Below, in pieces: positions 1 to 4,624 of a DNA stretch of 6,397 nucleotides. The stretch is from an uncultured Lachnospiraceae bacterium (lineage in GTDB: Bacteria; Bacillota; Clostridia; Lachnospirales; Lachnospiraceae), in assembly GCA_902772565.1 (NCBI GenBank), contig CACYBJ010000025.1, forward strand, positions 1-6,397, given 5' to 3'. Position numbers and translations under genes: made by a program. The notes below the pieces were generated by a model. That model saw nothing but the letters and a program-made list of their open reading frames with translations, was not told where the DNA came from and searched no databases. How positions within the stretch are numbered: position 1 is the stretch's first letter; every line of letters begins with the position of its first letter.

Positions 1-72
1 GAATGCGGAAACCATGACGAACTCATGGCAAAGAAGGGAGCCTACTACGGCCTTTATACACAGCAGGGCTAA
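1..72 (+). CDS. ABC transporter ATP-binding/permease protein, C-terminal end (partial)
   Basis: Only the last 23 codons are in the window, read in frame 1 to the TAA at 70-72. They encode ECGNHDELMAKKGAYYGLYT followed by QQG. This matches the extreme C-terminus of exporter-type ABC half-transporters (MsbA/LmrA-like), where the switch-histidine segment 'G.HDELL...G.Y..LY..Q' ends the nucleotide-binding domain; His5 here would be that H-loop histidine. The rest of the ATPase domain and the fused membrane domain lie upstream of the window. A strong terminator follows 34 bases after the stop, so this gene ends its own transcript and is not part of the SOS operon downstream. The substrate cannot be judged from this fragment. 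Confidence 0.85.
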   Translation, partial: ECGNHDELMAKKGAYYGLYTQQG

Positions 73-106
73 CCTAGGCCTAATCATTATAAAACAACTA
101 TACGAG

Positions 107-146
107 GCAGGATGAAGAGCACACTTGTGCATTCATCCTGCTTTTT
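107..146 (+). terminator. Rho-independent terminator after the ABC transporter
   Basis: A perfect 10-bp stem, GCAGGATGAA (107-116) with TTCATCCTGC (132-141), is extended inside by GCAC (119-122) with GTGC (127-130) around an ACTT loop, and is followed at once by TTTTT (142-146). This is a textbook intrinsic terminator for plus-strand transcription. No comparable U-tract is present on the other strand, so it looks one-directional. Confidence 0.93.
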
Positions 147-195
147 GTAATTAATGTGGGGACCGATTGCTGTCCGGCCCGCGGCTGATGCGGGA

Positions 196-225
196 CTATT
201 GCGGGGCGGCAATCGAAATACCACC
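196..225. repeat. 30-bp direct repeat, copy 1
   Basis: This 30-bp stretch is identical to 288-317. Each copy contains a small hairpin, ATTGC (198-202) and GCAAT (209-213) around a GGGGCG loop. The 3' part, GCAATCG (209-215), can also pair with CGATTGC at 164-170. With only two copies and a 62-bp gap it is not a CRISPR array. Confidence 0.85.
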
Positions 226-287
226 CAAAACTTATGGGCAGTTTCTGTAAGTGTACGGTTGTGACTCAAACTACGGTTGGTGTCGGG

Positions 288-317
288 CTATTGCGGGGCG
301 GCAATCGAAATACCACC
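288..317. repeat. 30-bp direct repeat, copy 2
   Basis: Exact second copy of 196-225, offset by 92 bp, with the same ATTGC/GCAAT hairpin at 290-294 and 301-305. Weaker similarity continues downstream of both copies: 247-263 and 338-354 match at 14 of 17 positions around a shared TACGGT. The repeat therefore looks like the best-preserved core of an older ~92-bp duplication. Confidence 0.85.
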
Positions 318-358
318 TGCAGCCGAAGGAGAATTCCGGAAGTTTACGGTAGTGTGCA

Positions 359-545
359 GGACCGCGGCGGATGCTGGCTGTGAAGAGACGATAGCGAGGC
401 TTCCGTAGGGACGAGCACGCTGGCAGCGAAGGCGTACGCGTCACGAGCCGTAGGGCGAGTAGCGGGAAAAGCCTGATGCGTAAAAGCCGCGTGCGAGGAG
501 TAGGAAACGTAGCGTGTCTCAAGCAGCTTGCATCAGTCGCGGTCC
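359..545. other. Large element closed by interrupted inverted arms
   Basis: The two ends of this ~187-bp element pair over an interrupted stem. GGACCGCG (359-366) pairs with CGCGGTCC (538-545), GATGC (370-374) with GCATC (530-534), GCTG (377-380) with CAGC (524-527), and GAGAC (385-389) with GTCTC (516-520), giving 22 pairs with small internal loops. Inside, GCACGC (415-420) can pair with GCGTGC (489-494), and GGCTT (398-402) with AAGCC (469-473), although these two helices cross. The interior is rich in 'CGAG/GCGA' words, and CCGTAGGG occurs twice (403-410 and 448-455). It could be a structured non-coding RNA or a MITE-like/REP-like repeat unit. No U-tract follows the right arm, so it is not a simple terminator. 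Confidence 0.65.
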
Positions 546-615
546 ATCTGACAGAATACTACTTACAGAATTAAGCCTACAGATTACTGTCTGCTGATAT
601 TTCTTCGTTTTATAC

Positions 616-644
616 TTGCATAATACGTACACAGGTGGTATAGT
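616..644 (+). promoter_or_regulatory. Sigma-A type promoter of the SOS operon
   Basis: A -35 box TTGCAT (616-621) and a -10 box TATAGT (639-644) are separated by exactly 17 bp, and the -10 is preceded by TGG, an extended -10 motif. The predicted transcription start is near 651, inside or at the edge of the LexA box. This would drive the polymerase, YolD, small protein and SF1 ATPase genes as one message. Confidence 0.75.
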
Positions 645-650
645 TCTAAT

Positions 651-664
651 AGAACAGATGTTCG
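651..664. promoter_or_regulatory. LexA (DinR) SOS box
   Basis: AGAACAGATGTTCG contains GAAC-N4-GTTC (652-663) and agrees with the core of the Firmicutes LexA consensus CGAACRNRYGTTYC (AGAT satisfies R-N-R-Y); only the two outermost bases differ. It covers the predicted +1, so LexA binding would block initiation. A second dyad, GTTCT-AAT-AGAAC (643-655), shares the left half-site and overlaps the -10 box, and a GTTC...GAAT half-site follows at 660-671. The site fits the gene it controls, an error-prone polymerase. Confidence 0.87.
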
Positions 665-687
665 TATGAATTCTAAGGGAGGCAGCC

Positions 688-2208
688 ATGACAGAAAAAT
701 CCTACATCGCAATCGATCTGAAGTCTTTTTATGCCTCCGTGGAGTGCGTCCTGCGAGGTCGCAATCCCCTTACCACCAATCTTGTGGTAGCCGACCCTAC
801 AAGAACCGAAAAAACCATCTGCCTTGCGGTTTCTCCATCTCTTAAAGCCTACAAAATTCCGGGACGTGCAAGGCTTTTTGAAGTGGTTCAGCGCGTCAAG
901 GAAATAAATTCCGAAAGAAGAGTCAGAGCCGGTGTTAAGGAATTGATCGGAAGCTCCGACGATTCCTACGACCTTGAAATAAATCCCACCCTGGCACTTG
1001 GCTACATTGTGGCTCCGCCCCGAATGGCCATGTACATGGAGTACAGTACAAGAATCTACGATATCTATCTGCGTTATGTGGCCCCCGAAGACATGCATGT
1101 CTACTCCGTAGACGAAGTGTTTATCGATGCCACAGCCTATCTTAATACCTACAAAATGACAGCCTACCAGCTTGCCATGAGAATGATAAAGGATGTTATT
1201 GACGAAACAGGTATAACTGCCACCGCAGGTATAGGTACCAACCTGTTTCTTGCCAAGGTTGCCATGGATATCGAAGCAAAACACACCGAACCCGACGAAA
1301 ACGGGGTGAGAATCGCAGAACTCGATGAAATGAGCTTCAGGCGCAACCTCTGGGCTCACGAACCTATTACGGATTTCTGGCGTGTAGGAGGCGGTACCGC
1401 AAGGAAACTTGCCAAGTATGGCATAACAACCATGGGAGACATAGCAAAGTGCTCCGCAGGCTCCGATTCCGACTACTATAACGAAGAACTGCTTTACAAA
1501 CTTTTCGGAATCAATGCCGAATTTCTGATCGACCATGCCTGGGGATGGGAACCCTGTGAAATCAAAGACATTAAGGCCTACCGTCCCAAGAGCAATTCCC
1601 TTAGTGTGGGTCAGGTGCTTAAAGAACCCTATGAGACCTGCCGTGCCCGCATAGTACTCTATGAAATGGCCGACTCTCTTATTCTGGATCTGGTAGATAA
1701 GGGACTGGTGACCAATCAGCTGGTAATCTACCTCGGCTATGACATTGACAGTGTGCCGGAGAATGCCGGCAAGTCTGCGAAAATCAAACTTGAAGTCGAT
1801 CGCTACGGTCGCGTGGTTCCCAAACATTCACAAGGTACTACTAATGTAGAAAAATACACATCGTCAAGCAAAATCCTGCTTGATGCAGCCATGAAACTCT
1901 ACGATGAAATTGCCGACCCAAGGTTCTATGTAAGGAGGCTTAACATAGCTGCCAATAACATTATTCGGGAGAAGGATGTCGAAACGGAAGAGCCCTTTGT
2001 CCAAATGACTATATTCTCGAATACGGCAGCGGAAGAGGAAAAAAAGAAAAGGGAAGAAGAGGAGAAGAACAAGGAAAAGAATTTCCAGAAAGCGGTTATC
2101 GATATCAAAAAGAAGTACGGAAAGAATGCCTTGCTTCGCGGTCTTGATTTTGAGGAGGGAGCCACAGCCAGAGAGCGTAATGCCCAGATCGGAGGTCACA
2201 AAGCATGA
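688..2208 (+). CDS. Y-family DNA polymerase (UmuC/ImpB-like), SOS-induced
   Basis: A 506-residue translesion polymerase expected to copy across damaged template in the cytoplasm. Visible features: palm motif IAIDLKSFYASVE with catalytic D10 and likely steric-gate Y15; YSVDEVFID with catalytic D142 and E143; the family signature TATAGIGTNLFLAK near 178-190; a helix-hairpin-helix thumb around 232-253; the little-finger domain roughly 300-425. QMTIF at 439-443 looks like a beta-clamp-binding pentapeptide. A charged Lys/Glu coiled coil (about 447-464) and a conserved-looking tail ending QIGGHKA follow. The tail is extra to E. coli Pol IV and UmuC but usual in the Gram-positive group encoded next to YolD. 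The ATG at 688 has AAGGGAGG at 675-682 with 5-nt spacing. First gene of the LexA-controlled operon; its stop overlaps the YolD start. Whether the partner clamp and YolD are needed for activity is inference. Confidence 0.95.
   Translation: MTEKSYIAIDLKSFYASVECVLRGRNPLTTNLVVADPTRTEKTICLAVSPSLKAYKIPGRARLFEVVQRVKEINSERRVRAGVKELIGSSDDSYDLEINPTLALGYIVAPPRMAMYMEYSTRIYDIYLRYVAPEDMHVYSVDEVFIDATAYLNTYKMTAYQLAMRMIKDVIDETGITATAGIGTNLFLAKVAMDIEAKHTEPDENGVRIAELDEMSFRRNLWAHEPITDFWRVGGGTARKLAKYGITTMGDIAKCSAGSDSDYYNEELLYKLFGINAEFLIDHAWGWEPCEIKDIKAYRPKSNSLSVGQVLKEPYETCRARIVLYEMADSLILDLVDKGLVTNQLVIYLGYDIDSVPENAGKSAKIKLEVDRYGRVVPKHSQGTTNVEKYTSSSKILLDAAMKLYDEIADPRFYVRRLNIAANNIIREKDVETEEPFVQMTIFSNTAAEEEKKKREEEEKNKEKNFQKAVIDIKKKYGKNALLRGLDFEEGATARERNAQIGGHKA
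2191..2196 (+). promoter_or_regulatory. Ribosome binding site of yolD-like gene inside the polymerase tail
   Basis: GGAGGT lies 8 nt before the YolD-like ATG at 2205. It is formed by the two glycine codons of the polymerase's QIGGHKA terminus, so one stretch encodes the tail and the start signal for the next gene. With the ATGA stop/start overlap at 2205-2208, this predicts translational coupling. Confidence 0.8.
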
Positions 2209-2651
2209 AAAACTACGACGATATCATTAATCTGCCGCATCATACCTCAAAAAAACATCCCAGACTTTCAAAAGAACAAAGAGCGGCTCAGTTCTCGTCC
2301 TTTGCGGCTCTCACGGGTTTTGAGGATGACATAAAAGAAACAGCCCGTCTTACCGATACTAAACCGGAACTTTCCGAAAGCGAAAAACAGGTATTGGATG
2401 ACAAATTGGAAGTCATTCGCATGATGTGTACAGGCGGTCCCAGGGAAGTGGTGAAAGTCACCTATTTTGTGAAGGATGACCGAAAAGAAGGAGGAAGGTT
2501 CGTAAACAAGACCGGACAGGTTGTGAAAATAGATGAAATTGCCCGTGCTGTCGTCTTTGACGACAAAAATAGGGTAAAAATTGAGGACATTGTAGATATT
2601 ACCCTTGATTTATTTGAGAATATAATGGATAATCAAACTAATCATATATGA
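2205..2651 (+). CDS. YolD-like family protein
   Basis: A 148-residue soluble protein that matches the YolD-like family as it appears in Clostridia. It has an N-terminal 'YDDIINLPHH.S..HPRLS...RAAQF..FAALTGF' segment (residues 4-39), then a helix-rich, charged middle (about 45-75), then a beta-rich C-terminal half that includes GRFVNKTGQVVKIDEIARAV and ends IEDIVDI. Members of this family are typically encoded directly downstream of UmuC-like polymerases and have been suggested to stand in for UmuD; that role is inferred, not shown here. No LexA-type Ser/Lys self-cleavage protease domain is visible, so a UmuD-style processing mechanism is unlikely. It starts at the ATGA overlap with the polymerase gene and is preceded by GGAGGT. 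Confidence 0.93.
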   Translation: MKNYDDIINLPHHTSKKHPRLSKEQRAAQFSSFAALTGFEDDIKETARLTDTKPELSESEKQVLDDKLEVIRMMCTGGPREVVKVTYFVKDDRKEGGRFVNKTGQVVKIDEIARAVVFDDKNRVKIEDIVDITLDLFENIMDNQTNHI

Positions 2652-2668
2652 TAGATTGGGGACGAGAA

Positions 2669-2923
2669 ATGAATACAATTTCCTACTACTCACTTAAAGA
2701 AACGGTTGAGGGCATCAACAAGATAGAATTGGTTGATACCAGCGCCTTAAACGGTACGCTTGAGGTAACCGGCGGTCGTGTGAGAAGTGCTGCAGCGAAG
2801 ACGGATCCCTTTAAATATGTTGAACGTCTTAATAACAGACTTACCCAGATAGATGAAGCTATTAATTGTCTTAATTTCGAGAAGCAGATACTTCTTTCAC
2901 ACAGAGATGAACTTAATAAATAA
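2669..2923 (+). CDS. Small uncharacterised SOS-operon protein with a C-terminal coiled coil
   Basis: I do not recognise this family. From the ATG at 2669 it encodes 84 residues starting MNTISYYSLKETVEGINKIE. The middle contains NGTLEVTGGRVRSAAAKTDP, and the last ~38 residues (FKYVERLNNRLTQIDEAI and onward to DELNK) look helical with heptad-like Leu/Ile spacing, suggesting oligomerisation or partner binding. There is no signal peptide or membrane segment. An alternative ATG at 2648 overlaps the YolD stop as ATGA and gives 91 residues. I prefer 2669 because GGGGA at 2658-2662 lies 6 nt upstream, while 2648 has no visible ribosome binding site, although coupling to YolD could make 2648 work. Its position between YolD and the SF1 ATPase suggests a role in the same DNA-damage response; its function is unknown. 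Confidence 0.8.
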   Translation: MNTISYYSLKETVEGINKIELVDTSALNGTLEVTGGRVRSAAAKTDPFKYVERLNNRLTQIDEAINCLNFEKQILLSHRDELNK

Positions 2924-2958
2924 TAATCAGCTGGGGTAGCCGAGTAACGGAGCATGCC

Positions 2959-4257
2959 ATGCAATACACCTATTCCGATAACATGTCTGAGCAGGAAAAG
3001 AGAGACTATATCAGAAACAGTTTCGACAATCTTTTTGTTGAAGCGGGTGCGGGTGCGGGCAAAACAACATTCATTACAAAGAGAATAATCAATCACATCA
3101 AGGCCGGAGCCAATCCGGCCGATTTTGTATTTATAGCTTTTACAGGTGAGGCATCTGCCGAACTAAAAAGAAAAATTGAAAAAAACATCCGACGTGAAAT
3201 CGGGAGGGTAAACGGAACGGAAAAGGACCGCCTGGAAAACGCCCTCGGTAATCTGTCGGACATGAACATTATGACTATATGCCGTTTCTGCCACAAGTTA
3301 TTACGTGAGGCAGGAGCGCATTTTGTTTGTGAGTACGATGAAACGGTTTTGGATGCTCACGGCATGGAGCCGAGAACCGCGGAACTTGTAAGCAGCGCAT
3401 TGAAACTGCTTGAAAGTAATCCTGATTATTTAAAAAAATGCAGAAGTACCTACAAACACATTTTTGTGGATGAGTTTCAGGATACCAATGAAGAGCAGAG
3501 CAGGCTGCTGCATCTGCTGGTACTTAATGACAAGGGTGACGGTCTGAGGGACAATTCACTGTTCATCCTGGGAGATGAAAAGCAGTCGGTGTACGGCGAC
3601 GAAGGCGCCTGCGTGGATGTGTTCTTCAAAGTACGGGATAAAATGAGCCGCCTTAACAATGCTCATGTTATAAGTGTAAAGAATAACTACCGTTCCGAGT
3701 TTGAAATAATCAGGTGGGTGAACGAGAGTTTCAAATCGGTATTTGAGAACTATGAGCCCATGACAGCAGAGTGGGTCATAAAGAAAAGCGGAACCTTCCA
3801 CGGTGTCAGAAGAGCGGTTCCGGTCTTCGGCTACGAAAAGTATGATACCGCTGCGGATATTAAAGCCGTAATGAGGCTTCTGTCCCATTTTATATTTGAC
3901 GAAAGATTCATGATCGACGATAAGGAAGGCGGAGATGCCAGAAGATTTTCATCTTCCGATTTTCTGATTATTGTCATGAATGAAGATAAAACAGATTTAT
4001 ATAAAAAAGCCGCCAGAGATTATAATCTCGGCGACATAGAAGTGACGACGGTCAAGCATTCCAAAGGCCTTTCCGCCAATGTTGTTATAGTTGCCGACAG
4101 AAGCATCCCGGCTGAGGGTGACAACTGGCGAAAAGTAGAATATGTGGAAGCCACAAGACCGAGACATGCCCTTGTTATCATGCCTGAAATCGTACCGGGA
4201 AGTATATTCTCAGGCGAAAACTATGCACTGGGCAGGATTCCGGAAATAAGAGCTTAA
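2959..4257 (+). CDS. Compact UvrD/Rep-type SF1 helicase-like ATPase
   Basis: A 432-residue superfamily 1 protein. Motifs in order: Q-motif-like Q12; Walker A AGAGAGKT (29-36, K35); Ia FTGEASAEL (61-69); Ib-like TICRFCHKLL (106-115); Walker B VDEFQDTN (170-177, D171/E172/Q174); III GDEKQSVY (205-212); IV NNYRSEF (242-248, R245); V TVKHSKGLS (364-372); VI EATRPRH (397-403, R400). The ATPase core residues and both arginine-finger positions are kept. The protein is much shorter than UvrD/PcrA (about 700 residues): only ~100 residues separate IV from V, so no full 2B domain fits. The Trp/Phe-Arg pair normally after 'QSIY.' is D214-E215, and the Glu normally following 'KGL' in motif V is S372. It may be an ssDNA translocase, a protein remodeller or a regulatory ATPase rather than a true unwinding enzyme. 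The start at 2959 has ACGGAG with 6-nt spacing; it is the last gene of the SOS operon. Confidence 0.88.
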   Translation: MQYTYSDNMSEQEKRDYIRNSFDNLFVEAGAGAGKTTFITKRIINHIKAGANPADFVFIAFTGEASAELKRKIEKNIRREIGRVNGTEKDRLENALGNLSDMNIMTICRFCHKLLREAGAHFVCEYDETVLDAHGMEPRTAELVSSALKLLESNPDYLKKCRSTYKHIFVDEFQDTNEEQSRLLHLLVLNDKGDGLRDNSLFILGDEKQSVYGDEGACVDVFFKVRDKMSRLNNAHVISVKNNYRSEFEIIRWVNESFKSVFENYEPMTAEWVIKKSGTFHGVRRAVPVFGYEKYDTAADIKAVMRLLSHFIFDERFMIDDKEGGDARRFSSSDFLIIVMNEDKTDLYKKAARDYNLGDIEVTTVKHSKGLSANVVIVADRSIPAEGDNWRKVEYVEATRPRHALVIMPEIVPGSIFSGENYALGRIPEIRA

Positions 4258-4274
4258 ACCACAGACATGTCCGT

Positions 4275-4308
4275 CGTTTAATTTCCTGTATCGCAGGCAA
4301 TGTAAACG
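4275..4308. other. Two-part hairpin between convergent genes
   Basis: The 83-base gap between the SF1 gene and the convergent minus-strand gene contains CGTTTA (4275-4280) pairing with TAAACG (4303-4308). An inner stem, CCTG (4285-4288) with CAGG (4294-4297), sits within it. It could slow or stop transcription from either side, but no run of T follows on either strand, so I do not call it a proven terminator. Nothing else is visible in this gap. Confidence 0.35.
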
Positions 4309-4340
4309 CTGGTAATACTGTCGAAGGTCGTGCCCGGAGG

Positions 4341-4544
4341 TTACATCTGGTGTCTTACTACCAGGTATTCGTCTCCGTTGGAATAATAAGGACAGGAGAA
4401 AGAACGGTCGCTTAAGAGGCGCATGTAATCGTCTTCATCCATGTTGACATCACAGCCCCAGGTCTCGCTTTCTTCATCATATGTGTAATAACTGCAGGTA
4501 TCGCAGGAACCGCCTGCATTTTTTGCTTTTTTGCCGTTGTCCAT
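4341..4544 (-). CDS. Small four-cysteine protein, DUF6472-like
   Basis: A 67-residue acidic protein with Cys14, Cys17, Cys31 and Cys51 in the pattern CDTC...C...CPYY. Four cysteines in so short a chain suggest a zinc-ribbon-like metal site. The sequence from SCDTCSYYTYDEE to SFSCPYY and the end EYLVVRHQM resembles the small DUF6472 proteins common in Lachnospiraceae, whose function is unknown to me. The ATG is preceded on its strand by GAGAGGGA about 4 nt upstream, a good ribosome binding site. It is transcribed away from the membrane protein at 4625 and towards the SF1 gene. It is too small for an enzyme; a structural or nucleic-acid-binding role is possible but unsupported. Confidence 0.85.
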   Translation of the reverse strand: MDNGKKAKNAGGSCDTCSYYTYDEESETWGCDVNMDEDDYMRLLSDRSFSCPYYSNGDEYLVVRHQM

Positions 4545-4577
4545 ATTTCCCTCTCTTAATCGGTATATTGGTTTTGC

Positions 4578-4607
4578 AATATATTTAGTGCATCTACATT
4601 AACACAA
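4578..4607 (-). promoter_or_regulatory. Candidate promoter of the four-cysteine gene
   Basis: On the minus strand, TTGTGT (4602-4607) and TATATT (4578-4583) form -35 and -10 boxes with an 18-bp spacer, placing the start about 28 nt before the ATG. The gap is only 80 bp, so the promoter of the divergent gene at 4625 must overlap it. The best plus-strand candidate, TTGCAA (4574-4579) with TACATT (4595-4600) at 15 bp, is weak. Confidence 0.4.
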
Positions 4608-4624
4608 AAGAAAGTGATATTCAA

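Larger units (their letters stand above)
147..615. other. Gene-free, GC-rich structured intergenic region
   Basis: About 470 bases between the ABC-transporter terminator and the SOS promoter contain no credible gene. The only long open frame, on the minus strand at 271-522, is an arginine-rich low-complexity translation with no recognisable family and spans the inverted-repeat element. From about 160 to 545 the DNA is visibly richer in G+C than the flanking genes. It contains two exact 30-bp direct repeats, related 13-mers at 179-191 and 362-374, and a long-range stem closing 359-545. From 546 to 615 it returns to ordinary AT-rich sequence. It may be a structured RNA, a degenerate intergenic repeat family of the host lineage, or a regulatory leader; the sequence alone does not decide. 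Confidence 0.7.

Noticed and set aside
75..82. TAGGCCTA palindrome just after the ABC transporter stop
   Set aside because: Eight bases is too short to mean much by itself, and the clear terminator lies downstream.
196..317. Two 30-bp repeats as a mini CRISPR array
   Set aside because: Only two copies, a 62-bp gap that itself contains repeat-like sequence, and no cas genes nearby.
271..522. 83-codon minus-strand frame in the structured intergenic region
   Set aside because: Arginine/leucine-rich low-complexity translation of a GC-rich inverted-repeat element, with no family resemblance. The DNA structure explains the open frame better.
673..1827. 384-codon open frame on the minus strand, opposite the polymerase gene
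   Set aside because: It lies wholly against a gene with intact catalytic motifs, has no recognisable domain, and its His/Gly/Cys-rich composition is what reverse reading of this codon pattern gives.
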